From assembly GCA_037974665.1 (NCBI GenBank), contig CM075771.1, positions 2,727,994 to 2,791,993 of the forward strand: a stretch of DNA of 64,000 bases, written 5' to 3'. The first letter of the stretch is position 1. Each line of letters starts with the position of its first letter. This document shows, in pieces, positions 10,971-24,296 of the stretch. The translations under genes were made by a program, and so were the position numbers. A model generated the notes under the pieces. It searched no databases. It saw only the letters and a program-made list of their open reading frames with translations, and was not told the DNA's origin. The stretch comes from Ehretia macrophylla. Its lineage: Eukaryota > Streptophyta > Magnoliopsida > Boraginales > Ehretiaceae.

Positions 10971-11088
10971 GGGTGCAACACGAGGACTTCCAAGGGGGTC
11001 ACCCATCCTAGTACTACTCTCGCCCAAGCACGCTTAACTTCGGAGTTCTGATGGGATTCGGTGCATTTGTGCTGGTATGATCGCACCC
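10971..11088 (-). rRNA. 5S rRNA: 5S rRNA copy 7
   Basis: Full length and among the better preserved copies: about three differences from consensus, none in the core of box A or box C. Type A flanks, so copies 6 and 7 break the A/B alternation. Confidence 0.95.
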
Positions 11089-11630
11089 GTCATGTTGAGA
11101 GCACAATTCTTTTATGTGTTAACGGTTCATAGTCCCAGCCTAGAGAGATGGCCAATCCAAAAGGCCCAATGGGCTTAACGATAACCAATCTGCTTCAACA
11201 ACGCAGCGTCCTAGCAAGACATGATATCGACGCGTTGTAGGGCCCCCTAATGTCCCACGAGTAAGGTTGTCGTCCTTTTAACAGCTCACGATGTACGATC
11301 TGGGATTAAAAAACAGAGCAGAAGAAGAAAAGTGGCCTGAAACTGATGAAAACGTTCGATTTTGGGCTCCAAAAATGGGCACAGCAAGCTAGCTGGCAGC
11401 CCCCGCCATAGAGCTCTCAGAGAGCTTTGCAACGGTATGTTGTGCGCCGCGTAACTCCTTACGGATCAAAAGTTATGGGTACCGGAGCGACGGAGACCTG
11501 GTCACAAGCCCTACGCCCTCGGTTTGCCGGCCCAGCCTCTACGTGAAGCGAAGTTGTCTTGCCTAATGTTCCGTGGGATTCGGTAATAAAAATTTGGTGG
11601 ATAAAGTATCTTGGCAACCCTAACTAGGGC

Positions 11631-11645
11631 AAAAAAAATTGAAAA
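11631..11645 (-). terminator. Pol III terminator of 5S copy 8 (representative)
   Basis: On the minus strand the gene is followed by TTTT, then CAA, then a run of eight or more T. The same arrangement stands behind nearly every copy in the window; T runs of four or more stop RNA polymerase III. Confidence 0.8.
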
Positions 11646-11647
11646 GG

Positions 11648-11765
11648 GGGTGCAACACGAGGACTTCCCAGGGGGTCATCCATCCTAGTACTACTCTCGC
11701 CCAAGCACGCTTAAGTTCATAGTTCTGATGGGATCCGATGCATTAGTGCTGGTATGATCACACCC
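11648..11765 (-). rRNA. 5S rRNA: 5S rRNA copy 8
   Basis: Full length with about six differences, three clustered just 5' of box A (ttaagttcat on the plus strand). Type B flanks. Confidence 0.93.
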
Positions 11766-12324
11766 GTCATGTTGAGGGCACAATTCCTTTATTTGTTAAC
11801 GGTTCACAGTCCCATCCTAGAGAGATGACCCATTCAAAAGGCCCAATGGGCTTAACGACAACCCATTCGCTCCAACAACGCATCATCGTCGCAAGACGTG
11901 ATATCGACGCATCGTAGGGGCCTCTAATGTCCCGCGAGTAAGGTTGTCGTCCTTTTAACAGCTCACAACGTACGATCCGAAACGAAAAAACAGAGCAAAA
12001 GAAGAAAAGTGGTCAGAAACCGATGAAAACATTCGATTTTAGGCTCCAAAAAGGGCATAGAGAGCAAGCTCGTTGCCTCCTTCGTAGAACTGTCGGAGAG
12101 CTTTGCAACGGTATGCTGTGCGCCGCGTAACTCCTTACGGATCAAAAGTTATGAGCACCGGAGCGACGTATACCTGGTCACATTCCCTACGACCTCGGTT
12201 TATAGGCCCAGCCTCCACGTGAAGCGCAGTATTCTTGCCCAAGGTGCCCTGGGATTCGATAATAGAAACGTGGTGGATAAAGTACCTTGTCAACCCAAAC
12301 CGGAGCAAAAAAAATTGAAAAGGG

Positions 12325-12442
12325 GGGTGCAACACGAGGACTTCCTAGGGGGTCACCCATCCTAGTACTACTCTCGCGCAAGCACGCTTAACTTCGAAGT
12401 TCTGATGGGATCCGGTGCATTAGTGCTAGTATGATCGCACCT
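12325..12442 (-). rRNA. 5S rRNA: 5S rRNA copy 9
   Basis: Full length with about five differences, including a C-to-G change within box A (ctcgcgcaag on the plus strand) and a changed first base of the gene. Type A flanks. The 12802 chromovirus lies 359 bp upstream of the start. Confidence 0.93.
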
Positions 12443-12801
12443 GTCATGTTGAGGGCACAATTCCTTTATGTGTTAACGGTTTACAGTCCCAGCCTAGAGA
12501 GATGGCCAATTCAAAAGGCCCAATAGGCTTAACGATAACCCATCTGCTTCAACAACGCAGCATCCTAGCAAGACGTGATATAGAGGCATTGTAGGGCCCC
12601 CTAATGTCCTGCGAGTAAGGTTGTCGTCCTTTTAACAGCTCACGACCTACGATCCGAGATGAAAAAACAGAGCCAATGAAGAAAAGTGGCCTGAAACTGA
12701 TTAAAACGTTCGATTTTGGGCCCCAAAAAGGGGCACAGTGAGCAAGCTGCCTGCCCCCGTCGTAGAGCTCTCAGAGAGCTTTGCAACGGTATGTTGTGCA
12801 T

Positions 12802-15078
12802 TGTCACGCCCCGACCCGACCCCGCAAAAGGCCAAGCCCGGACCCGACACACGGACTGAGTCTCCTCCGTACCGCGGACGATCCGAAAACCCTAAAATCA
12901 TCATAATACTTATGAAAACCATAAAACAATTCAAACAAGCCAACTTTCTTTGAAACATACATTTCTTATTAACCAACTTTGCAACCCAAAAATGATATGC
13001 ATACTACACAAGTATTTATGCCACTAATCAATTCCATTAGCAGGCATTTCCTTACTAGTCGCAAGAGTATAAGTTTACAACTTTACATTCTTTCAACTTA
13101 TACAACATAAGTCCGTAGAGGCCTCAAACTAGAAAATACAAACAAGGCTACAAGCCTCAAAATTAAGCGACTTCCAAGCAATATACATATCAAGCAAGGC
13201 TCGCACAAAAACTGGTAACCAACCACCAGCAAAGCAAAGAAGTGCTATCACGGAAACACCTCCACCTGCTCCTCCTCCTCTATTACCTCTATAGGGTCCG
13301 CTTCAACTACTCCTGTAAAAATATAGTATAGAGAGGAATGAGCAAAAACTATTGCTCAATGAGGGCAATTGGTCTCAAGGACGGAGATGAGAGGAGTATG
13401 CAATGCAATTAGCCAAGCAATGCATACAATTATCATTTAAAGATACAAACAAGTCAATATTATAACAAGGCAAGCATTAAAGACTATAAACATTCATTCA
13501 AAGGATACGGTACTCTTTCCACGAGCAACTTTCATTCAAGTATTCGATGACGACGCGCTGGCCCAAACTACCTTATAACACCAGTTTGGAATACCCCGGA
13601 AGTATCCACCAACCTACGACCCAAATCTCCTTGGGAGGCAACCCAAGCGAGAAAAGGGAATAGCAGCGGAGCTAGAGCAACCAACACTGGCAACCCGAGG
13701 CTACCCAGAGAGGCCCATCACTCACGCACGAGACACTATGCAATGCAAGACTCGATACAAGGCGATATACGAGCAATTAAGCCACACGTGGGAGAATAAC
13801 AAAGTAGGTTACTCTCGCACGCAATAGCAACAATTGATAAGCATTTCAATCCAAATCAATTCAAACAAGTATTTCAAGCAACCCTAAGCATTCTATAGAC
13901 ATAAAAACAAGAAAACAAGCAAAAACACAAATCGGCCCTAACTATCAAAACGCTACCATTTCCAAACGAGCCACAAGTTCTGGAAACCGACTTCGCCAAT
14001 CCTCCTAGGTCACCATAAGGCACGTCTAAAGACCCCGAAACCCTACTTAACCCTAGAAACCACGCAAAGTCCCGATTTCCCCCTTTGCTCGTTTGAACTA
14101 CAACTATATCAACCAAACACCCAACCAACGCCATAATCGCACCAAAAGTGCTTCCATGGCCTCCCGAAACAATGCCAACACGCAAAACGAGAAAATGCCA
14201 TACCCGACCTAAACGACGCCGACTTTCCCCAAGGCTTAATTCCTATTTTTTCCATTACGCAACCCAAACAAACCATGCATTTAGGCATTCTAGCACACCT
14301 AGCACATTTCTACATCAACGAACATCATAACGGAACAACTTCATCGTTCCAAGGGTTTACTATTCACAAAACACTATTCAACATCCAAATTAAATTGCAA
14401 TCTCAACATTTAACCGCAGAAAATGTTAAAAAGCTATAATTACATGTTCCACAATTGCGAAGGAACATTCTAGAAGCATCAAAACGCTTTAAACAACAAT
14501 CTACGGATAAAATCTAAAAATTGCAAGGTTGACATACATATCATTTAAATGCGCAAATAACATGCTTCCCTCACCTTAGGTACTCCTAGTCGCTAGTAAA
14601 ACAACGCTAGACATCTCAGAAACCACCCCGCACGAGCTCACGCGAAGATTGAACGATTGGAAGTTGAAAGGTTTTTTTTTCTCTTTGAAGCTCACGGCCT
14701 GCTCTCTGATTTTCAGCCTTGTTTTTTTTTTTGCTTTGTTTTAGCTTATTAAGTGGTCTACTTGGTCAAAGGGTCAAAGCCCTTGGTCAAACAACATAAA
14801 ACTTGGTCAAATGGCCTTATTTCAATGCATTTTAAGCTAAAATAACTATCACCAATATAAAATTCAGCTAGCAACAATTAAAATATAAAATTTAAGTCAT
14901 CTAAATACTAGTTTCACTATTTGCTGAGGACTAGAAACCGTTCTCTAGCTATCACTCCCTAAATGCAATGCACGTTGCGATAGCAAGAAAGTAACAATTA
15001 ATTCTCAAAGAATTTAAGGAAATATAATTTTCAAAATAATAAACAAGGAATTTTCACATTCCGGGCTCGGGTATTACA
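12802..15078 (-). repeat. 3' LTR (left) of the 12802 element
   Basis: 2277 bp, TGTCACGCCCCGACCC...CTCGGGTATTACA, the partner of 24297-26574. It abuts the 5S spacer on the left and the polypurine tract on the right. Confidence 0.93.
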
Positions 15079-15092
15079 CCCTCTCCCCCTTA
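15079..15092 (-). other. Polypurine tract of the 12802 element
   Basis: On the minus strand TTAAGGGGGAGAGG directly before the 3' LTR. It overlaps the probable end of the pol reading frame, as it does in the 31994 copy. Confidence 0.85.
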
Positions 15093-18000
15093 AAACAATT
15101 GCGTCCACGCAATTCTTACCTGGTCAACAAACAACTCCGGATACTGATCCCGAACTTGGTCCTCTTTTTCCCAAGTTGCTTCCTCAAACCCATGATGATT
15201 CCACATAACCTTTACTAACGGAATACTCTTTCTACGAAGCTCCTGAACTTTTCAATCCACAATTCGACTCTGTTTCCCTTCATAAGATCACTTCTCTTCA
15301 ATCTGCAAAGGCTCTGGTTCAAGTACATGTGAAGGGTCTGGATGAGACTTCTTCAACATAGACACGTGGAATACATCGTGCAGTCTCGACAAGCTCGGAG
15401 GCCAAGCTAACCGATAAGCCAAAGGACCTACCTTTTCGGTGATCTCATACGGACCCACATACCTGGGACTAAGTTTCCCGCTCTTACCGTGCCGAATCAA
15501 TCCCTTCCGTGGAGAAATTTTAAGAAACACCCAATCTCCTAAATCAAACTCAAGATCCCGACGGTGCTTATCCGCATAACTCTTCTGATGACTCTGAGCT
15601 GTAAGCATACGCTGGCGAATAAGGTGAACATTATCTACCATCTTAATCATCTCAGGTAACACAGTCGGATCAACTGTTCTCATCTCTCCAACCTCTTCCC
15701 AATATAATAGGGATCTGCATTTCCGACCATACAACGCCTCGTAGGGAGCCATACCTATAGTAGATTGATAACTATTATTGTAGGCGAACTCCGCTTAAGG
15801 CAAAAACTTCTCCCAATTCTTCCCAAAGTCTAGCACACATGCTCGAAGCATGTCCTCCAAGATCCTGATAGTTCTCTTTGACTGGCCATCAGTTTGTGGA
15901 TGATATGCAGTACTGAAGCTCAACTTAGTTCCCATGGCCTCTTGTAACTTCTGCCAAAAACGAGATATGAATTTGGGATCTCTATCTGACACTATACTAT
16001 GTGGCACACCATGCAATTTCACAATATTAGCAATATAAAGCTCAGCTAGCTTATCAAGGCTATCCTGTTTGTTCACGGGAATAAAATGTGTAACTTTAGT
16101 CAAGCGGTCCATAACAACCCAAACAGAATCACACCCACTCGGAGATCTAGGAAGATCGGTCACAAGGTCCATTGTTATATGTACCCATTCCATTGCGAAA
16201 TCGACAACGGCTGTAGAAGTCCGGCTGGCCTCTGATGCTCAACTTTAACCCTCTGACAAGTCAAATATCTGGATACATACCCAGCAATCTCCCTCTTCAT
16301 ATTGTTCCACCAGAAGTGTTGTTTCAAATCTCTATACATTTTTGTACTGCCCGGGTGAATCGTATATCTCGAATTATGTACCTCGGACATAATCTCATTC
16401 TTCAAAGTCGGATCATCAGGAACACATACTCTATCCCTGAATCTGAAGATGCCATCTGCATGTAATTTAAACTCCGACTCTCCCCCTTTTGATTTTTCTT
16501 GGATCTTCAAGATGTGAGGATTAGTCTTCTGAGCCTCTCTGATCTGTGCTAGCAACCCTGACTGAATCTGCAAACTAGCAAATCGAATCCCTACCTCAGT
16601 AGCTTCTGGCTTCCATGAACAAATTTCTTCCAAAGTCTCCCAATCCTTGATAATTAAGCTTGCAACAGTAGCCTTTCGGCTCAAAGCATCAGCAACAACA
16701 TTTGCCTTACCTGGCACGTAGTTAATAGAACAGTTGTAACCACTCAATAGCTCTAGCCATCTCCGCTGCCTCATATTCAGATCCTTCTGTGAAAACAAAT
16801 ACTTGAGACTCTTGTGGTCAGTAAATATTTCAAATTTGCAACCCCACAAGTAATGACGCCACTTCTTCAAAGCAAACACTACTGCAGCTAACTCAAGATC
16901 ATGTGTAGGGTAATTCGCTTCATAAGGTTTCAACTTCCTAGAAGCATAGGCAATCACCTTACCATTCTGCATTAAAACATAGCCCAAACCTTCTTTAGAT
17001 GTATCACTGTAGACAACGAAGTTCTCTGTTCCCTTAGGTAAAGGTAATGTAGGACCTGTCGTTAGTCTCTTTTTCAATTCTTGGAAACTGGATTCACATT
17101 TGGCATCCCAGTTGTAAGCAACTTTCTTCCGAGTCAACTGGCTTAAAGGCCCAGAAATTTTGGAAAAGTCCTTAACAAATCTCCGGTAGTAACCTGCCAA
17201 TCCAAGAAAACTCCGAATCTCTAACACCGTCTCAGGTCTCTTCTAAGATGAAACAACTTCAATCTTAGCTGGGTCTACTGAAATTCCTCGATCTGAAATG
17301 ATATGGTCTAGAAAAGATATATGATTCAACCAAAACTCGCACTTGCTGAATTTAGCAAAAAGCTTGTTTTCCTGCAAAGTCTGAAGCACAATCTTCAAGT
17401 GTTGCTCGTGTTCAGCCTCGTTCTTCGAATACACTAAAATGTCGTCAATAAAGATCACGACAAACTGATCAAGGTAAGGTCAAAAAACTCTCTGCATAAA
17501 GTCCATGAATGCGGCTGGTGCATTCGTCAAACCAAACGGCAAAACAACAAATTCATAGTGGCCATATCTAGTCCTGAATGCCGTCTTTGGTATATCGTCA
17601 CTCCGAATTCTAAGTTGATAGTAACCCTGCCTCAAGTCAAATTTGGAGTAAACACTCGCACCCTGCAATTGGTCAAACAATTCTTCAATCATCGGCAAGG
17701 GGTATTTGTTCTTAATCGTGACTTGATTAAGTCCCCTGTAATCAATGCATAACCGTAGCGTGCCGTCTTTCTTTCTCACAAACAACACAGGCGCACCCCA
17801 CGGCGAAGAACTAGGTTGTATAAACCCTTTCTCAAGCAAGTTCTGAAGCTGAATTTTTAACTCCTGAAGTTCAGCCGATGCCATTCTATAAGGACTCCTA
17901 GAAATTGGCGCAGTGCCTGGCACAAGATCAATCACGAACTCAATCTCCCTATCCGGTGGTAAACCCGGTAATTCCTCGGGAAATACACCAGGGAAGTCTC

Positions 18001-19802
18001 TAACAATCGGAACCTCATTCATACTCAACTTATCAGTAGGCTGATTGATCAAATAAGCTAAGTAAGCTTCACAACCCTTATTCAACAACTTAGAAGTCTT
18101 GATCGCTGATAAAAGTGGAATTCGGGCAGCCCTGCAATTCCCAACAATCTCCAGTACCGGTAGGTCAGGAACCTGAAGATAAACGACCTTTGTTCTACAA
18201 TCCAACTGAGCATAGTACTTCCCCAACCAGTCCATTCCCAAAATAATTTCAAAGTCACGGAATGGCAATATAATTAAATCAGCAGGAAATTTACGGTTCT
18301 CAATGCATATATCACAAGATTTGCAAATAGATTCAGTAACAAATTTTGCACCCAAATGCGTACTAACTTCAACTTCATGTGGCAATTTATCAATGCAAAC
18401 ATTCACAGATCGTGCACATGCAGGAGTCATAAATGAATGTGTAGCTCCGGGATCAAACAAAACTTTAACTGGCTGAGTATTAAGAAGAAAGGTACCTTCC
18501 ACAATAGCTGTAGTATCGGGTAGCTCCTCTCCATCTAGTGCAAAGACCCTAGCCTGAACCCTCTGAGCTGGACGTGCACCTGCAGCCCTATTCTGCACAC
18601 CTTGGCCTCCAGTACGGCCCTGAACATTGTTATACTTAGGGCAATCTCTCACCCTATGATCATCACTCCCACAGCCTGTGCATTTACCACTCTTCCTCCA
18701 GCAGTTAGCCTTAATATGCCCCGATCGATTACAATAATTACACTGCTGATTTTGCCTAACTGCAGTGTTTCCTGTAGGTGCTGGGGCTCTGGTAGTAGGA
18801 ACTGTACCTCCCTGCTGGGGTCTAGTCACAGCTGGCCTAGCCTGAATCTGCTGCTGTGGCTGATACGGACGTTGCTGAGGAGCCTGTGCAGAAGTCTGAT
18901 ACTGCCTCGGCTGACTCCGGCTGCTCTGGCCCAAATACTGCTTCTTACTCGGCTGACTGCTCTCAGCTAACATCTCAGCCTTCCATTTCTCAAACTTCGA
19001 GTCTGTCACGCCCCGGGACCAAGACTCGCTGAGGTTAAGGTCGGAGCGTAACGTGTCAACCAACTTAATACCTATAAGGTCATCGATTAACAACCTAGCA
19101 TGCATTTTTTTTTCTTTTCCACAAATATCTTCAAAAGAATGCTCTTGGCATTTGGCACAAAAAGGCCACAACAACTTGTTTCATAATTACAAGACCTAGC
19201 ATCCCTGTGTGTACTCCATACGTGGCCAAATACAGACATCTAGACCTCAAAAGAGTAGTAATCAAACTTAGTATGTAGTAATAGTCCAAAATAATATTAC
19301 ATAACACAAGGCTATTCGAAAGTACATCATCAGTTTATATTAACAAGCTATGCCTTCTACACAAGCATGGAGATTAACAAAAGCAGAAGTCAGTCTCATC
19401 ACATAAAGCCTCTTCGCCCTCAACTTGTTCAGTTGGCTCGGCCTCGGTCTCACCTGTAAGTATTAGAAAGAGGGGTGAGCTAGTCCTGCGTATAGCTCAG
19501 TGAGGATGAGAAATGAAGGTTTTCACAAAGGTTTTATCATTTTGAAATCTTCTTTATAAAACCGTGCTATGCATATAATCCACATAGTCAAAGCATCAAG
19601 TATAACAAATACGGAATAGTCAAAATCTTATTCAAGTAACTCTACACTCCGAGGACCTCGAGGGACCCAGCGAGAGTAGAAACCATGTAGTAAAAGGATA
19701 CAATATCACGAACTTTGTTGGAGATGGTCAATCTCAAGCTTTTCTTGTCAAATCATCTTCATCACACCAATTAAGAGTGGCATTTCGAAGGCGACCTGTT
19801 AC

Positions 19803-20735
19803 ATTAATCAAGAGAATACTCCGAGGGCAACCCATGAGGAGGGTACTCCGGAGGCAACCCATATACATGACAACCAATAGGGCACTACGGAGGCAACCCA
19901 TGAAGACGGTACTCCGGAGGCAACCCATAACACACCAATCAAGAGGGCACTACAGAGGCAACCCGTGAAGAGGGTACTCCGGAGGCAACCCATAAACACA
20001 CCAATCAAGAGGGCACTACGGAGGCAACCCGTGAAGAAGGTACTCCGGAGGCAACCCATAACACACCAATCAAGAGGGCACTACGGAGGCAACCCGTGAA
20101 GAGGGTACTCCGGAGGCAACCCATAAACACACCAATTAATAGGGCACTACGGAGGCAACCCGTGAAGAAGGTACTCAGGAGGCAACCCATAAACACACCA
20201 ATCAAGAGGGCACTACGGAGGCAACCCGTGAAGAAGGTACTCCGAAGGCAACCCATAAACACACCAATCAAGAGGGCACTACGGAGGCAACCCATGAAGA
20301 GGGTACTCCGGAGGCAACCCATAAACACACCAATCAAGAGGGCACTACGGAGGCAACCCGTGAAGAAGGTACTCCGGAGGCAACCCATAACACACCAATC
20401 AAGAGGGCACTACGGAGGCAACCCGTGAAGAGGGTACTCCGGAGGCAACCCATAAACACACCAATCAAGAGGGCACTACGGAGGCAACCCGTGAAGAAGG
20501 TACTCCGGAGGCAACCCATAAACACACCAATCAAGAGGGCACTACGGAGGCAACCCGTGAAGAAGGTACTCCGAAGGCAACCCATAAACACACCAATCAA
20601 GAGGGCACTACGGAGGCAACCCGTGAAGAAGGTACTCCGGAGGCAACCCATAAACACACCAATCAAGAGGGCACTACGGAGGCAACCCGTGAAGAAGGTC
20701 CTCCGGAGGCAACCCATAAACACACCAATCACACC
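19803..20735. repeat. 66-bp minisatellite inside the nested LTR
   Basis: About 14 tandem copies of a 66-bp unit (a few are 65 bp). Each unit is made of two related halves, one with gggcactacggaggcaaccc and one with gtactccggaggcaaccc, followed by ataaacacaccaatcaag. The unit is 22 codons long, so open frames run through it on both strands (plus: repeated LRRQP; minus: repeated GCLRS). These are a consequence of the period; no start context or conservation supports a protein. Confidence 0.93.
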
Positions 20736-22825
20736 TCATTAATTTGTGGAATATACATGCATCATTTGGAGGACAACAAGGAGGTTGTCTCCGTCAAGCA
20801 TGTTCAAACATATACATGATCCGAACTTAATTGAGCATACTTATCAAATAACTAATTAGACATGTAAACATCTTGCATTTAATAATCATAAGACACAACA
20901 TGGAGGGCAACAAGGAAGTTACTTTATTATACAAGTGTGTAACCGTGTAGCGACTCCATACGAGCATATATTCATAAGGCATTATAAGAACATATAATCA
21001 TTTCATTTATCAGTTTGAAAGCAATTAAACTTTCACGGGCAGCCAAGTAATCATGTTCAAAATAAGCCATAGAATATCTTTTAACAATTCACAATAGGAG
21101 GTCAACAAAGTAGGTTGCCTCTGGATACACGTATGATCATATATCGGCAAGTAAACATACGAGGCATGCTTTGACATGTAAATCCACTTGTATAACACCT
21201 AGAAGCATATGAACATTTAATGGGCAGCCAAGTAACACCATATAAAACAAGTCGTATAACTCATTTTAGTTCACATACCAAGTGTTAAGGACATACGAGC
21301 ATGCTACGACAATTTACACAAGAGCGGGTGCAAGAATAGTTAACTTATCAACATGCAATCATCGAGAATCGTGCTTAGAGCTATAAGGACAATTCCGGGC
21401 AGTCCATTAACATTCCTCAACATCAATTATAAGATGCACAAGAGTGGTTTATGACTTGGGAGTCTACGTAGCCATTAGGGTTTACAAGGACCATACTTGG
21501 GTGTAGGTTTAGTTTGCTAAGAACCACAAGAATCACCTAAACCATTTCATGCATACTTAGAGATTATTGGACAGCCTACCAACAACTCAAATGAATTCAA
21601 TTAACCATAGGTTAGTCACTTAGCAAGTATGCATAAGTAATAGGGTCTCAATTTCATGCTTAACCATACGATTAGGCAAGAATCAATCATGTAATGAACT
21701 TAAGTTATGCATCAACCAAATTAAGCAATCTCAACCAACCAAAACAGTCCATGTAACTTCTAATTTCCACAAGTCCAAGCATTCAATACCTCAAAGTACA
21801 ATTACAACATGATTTAAAGCAAGTTTCAAAACAAAACCTCACTGCAATAGCCTATTTTTCCACATTCATTTAGCCAAGCAAACAACCTCCAAATTCAGTG
21901 AATCAAATGTCAAATTTAAGCTTAACGAGTGATTTAAATCTAGGAACAAACCTTGCTGAATTTCGAGTTTGGACTTAGGAGTTATGACCAAAACCGTGAG
22001 ACCACGCAAATCTGTCCAGTTTCATACACATTTCGGTATTTACCATTTTTAGGGGCCTTAAACTCAAAATTAGCCTTAGACTATTTCTGCAAGATATGTT
22101 CAAAACCGAAAAATATAGTGAATCACCAAGTTTCATGTATTTTTGAAATCATTTGCTAGGTCAAAAACATTTCGTTCTACAAGGCCAGAGAACTGCCAAA
22201 AACCTGCTCCCTTTTTTCCAGATTTTCCAGATTTAGACATCCTTTAATATTTGGCCATTTTAGGGGTCTTAGAGTCAGAATTAGATTTAGTCTATTTCTG
22301 GAAAAAATGTCCAGAACTGAAAAATCTAGCAACCTACCAACTTTCATGAATTTTGGACATCATTTGCTAAACTAAAACGGCTTCGTTCTACAAGGTTAGA
22401 AGGCTGCCAGATTCTACTTCAAATTTCCAACTTTTTCCAGATTTAGACACTTTTCAATATTTTGCCATTTTGGAAGCCTTAGATTCAAAATTGGCTTTGG
22501 TCTATTTCTAGGAAAAATGCTTAGAACTGGAAAAACTAGTCACCTACCAATTTTCACGCATTTTTAACATCGTTTGCTATCTTAAAAGTACTCCGAACAG
22601 AAGGGTCAGTAGGCTACCCGAGATTTCCAGAACTGTTCAAACTTAACTTCTTGGCTTCTAAGCGTACAAAACTAAGTAAACACATATACATACATGCTCA
22701 TGAACTTCAAAACATTTTAGAAAATCAGATTAAACCCTCACCTTTGCAATAGTTAGAATTGGGAGAAAATTGATTAGAAATGTTTGAAGAGTTTGGAAAT
22801 GGCTTGCTTCTACTTCCCCCTTCCT

Positions 22826-22965
22826 CTCTTTCTTCTTCTTCTTCTTGGTAAAATTGTGTAGTGTGTGTAAGTGTGTGTTGCAGGATTTTAGTGTGTGTAG
22901 ATGGTGTAGTGTGTGTTGATGAGTGAGTGTGTATTGGTGTGTGTTTGTGTGTTTGACTTGGGTGA
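22826..22965. repeat. Short simple repeats (TTC and GT rich)
   Basis: A TTC run (about 22828-22846) followed by about 110 bp of imperfect GTGT and TGTGTAG words, near the inner end of the nested solo LTR. Confidence 0.75.
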
Positions 22966-24276
22966 GACCAAATAGTGTTAGGATATTTTGTTACTTTGCT
23001 TTAGGACGAGAGTGCCCTTGAGCTTGCTTGTGTATTACTAATTTGTCATTTTAGTATTAATTCTAACTACCTAGTTACTAATCTTAGCTCCATAATGTTA
23101 ATTAATTTCCTACGACTCCTAAAATATTTGGTTGCATGTTAAACGATGATATACACGTAATTCGAGGTAAACATATATAAACCTATTTAACAGCATATAA
23201 AACACATCAAATGCATATAAAATGATTTAATTATGTATGACATGACCTAATGCACATGTGGTCTTGGGCCGGGTCTTACAGAGGCTGCCTGAAATGCCTC
23301 GAGAAAAGTAGTGTAGATCTGCCCAACCAAATGCAACTGAATGTCCATTCTCAGCCCACGGACAAACCTATGAATCATCCTCCTAGCCGGCCGTACCAAC
23401 TCGGGCATATACCTCGATAGGCTAACAAACCTAGCCTCGTACTGTGTAACAGTCATATTTCCCTGCTTCAGGGCCACAAACTCGTCTTCCCTCCTTTCCA
23501 TAGCCATCTCGGGAATATACTTGTCCCGAAACTCACTCACAAAATCATCCCACAAATGTGGTACATCCTCACAATCCCACCTCCTCCGGATAGTATTCCA
23601 CCACTGCTCTGCATCACCCTCAAATAAGAATGACGCATAATCTATTCTTGCCTCATCGGTGTACCTCAAAGCGGTGAAAATCTTCTCAACACGATTAATC
23701 CATCTCTCGGCCGCCTCATCATCCGGCTCCCCGAAGAACTTTCCCGGCTCGTGCCTCAGAAATTTCTCTAACTGATTATTCTCAACTCTATACCCCTGTC
23801 CACCAAGATTAACTTGATTTCCCTGGGGATTATTCCTGTCCTGCCTCTGCTTATGCAGCACCTGTGTAATCCGGTCTACTGCAGTAGTCATGGTAGCCAT
23901 AAACTGCTCAGGCAACGGTTGCTGACCCTGTTCTGCTGCCTCTTCATCTAATCCTATACCTTGAGTACCACGACGTGGCGGCATAGTAGCAATTCACAAT
24001 AGCTGGCAACATTTAAAAATAGTTTATAGACAGAAATATAGCACATAAGATTAGATAACACTCAAGTCAATAACAATCCAATATTCTATCACACAATTCA
24101 CATAAGACAAGTTTAACTTGCCAAACTATTTCACTTAAACACATAAACACTACAAGTTCACAAAGTCATGCTATATCATTTTCTTTTCACTTAGCAATCA
24201 TACATAAACACTTTAGCATTTTAGACCCTTACCCCACAGACCGACAATCATATCCTGGCTCATGCAAGACTATCAT

Positions 24277-24288
24277 GCTCTGATACCA
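24277..24288 (-). other. Primer binding site (tRNA-iMet) of the 12802 element
   Basis: Minus-strand TGGTATCAGAGC, eight bases from the 5' LTR. Confidence 0.88.
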
Positions 24289-24296
24289 CCTAAAGA

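Larger units (their letters stand above)
9783..12801 (-). repeat. 5S rDNA tandem array, block 2 (copies 5-9)
   Basis: Continuation of the array. The spacer halves before and after the TRIM/LARD insertion (355 bp, and 205 bp after one 5-bp target copy) add up to a normal spacer of 560 bp. Periods are 664, 677 and 677 bp except for the shortened copy-5 unit (314 bp). Flanks: copies 5-7 type A, 8 type B, 9 type A. The block ends at the spacer insertion of the 12802 element. Confidence 0.95.
19004..23280 (-). mobile_element. Large solo LTR nested in gag of the 12802 element
   Basis: 4277 bp, TGTCACGCCCCGGGACC...CCGGGTCTTACA, flanked by gagtc and gaggc (target copies, 4/5 match), and lacking internal genes, primer site or second LTR. 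The same gag sequence is uninterrupted in the 31994 element, which fixes the borders. Stretches such as gcagccaagtaatcatgttc and the area 21.9-22.6 kb resemble the solo LTR at 41847 and the LTR at 58201, so it belongs to a related but distinct family of elements with very long LTRs. Probably left by recombination between the two LTRs of a full element. Minus orientation is inferred from that similarity. It contains a 66-bp minisatellite. Confidence 0.85.
15090..23984 (-). pseudogene. gag-pol region of the 12802 element (fossil)
   Basis: Gag begins [11 protein letters not shown] at 23984 and continues beyond the nested solo LTR with CCHC zinc knuckles ([14 protein letters not shown]; about 18.6-18.8 kb). 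Then come a retroviral-type aspartic protease (DPGATHSF, about 18.45 kb), reverse transcriptase with YRGLNQ and FIDDILVYS (about 17.4-17.9 kb), RNase H (about 16.8-17.05 kb), and integrase with the HHCC finger and [14 protein letters not shown] core (about 15.7-16.4 kb). By comparison with the copy at 31994 a C-terminal chromodomain segment lies at 15.1-15.3 kb. The frame is broken in several places, so it is not expected to make a working polyprotein. Confidence 0.9.

Noticed and set aside
19803-20735. CRISPR-like array
   Set aside because: Contiguous tandem repeats without unique spacers, in a plant retrotransposon LTR.
20096-20742. Repeat protein with LRRQP motifs, or GCLRS repeats on the other strand
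   Set aside because: Produced by a minisatellite with a 66-bp period inside a solo LTR; open on both strands and interrupted wherever a unit is 65 bp.
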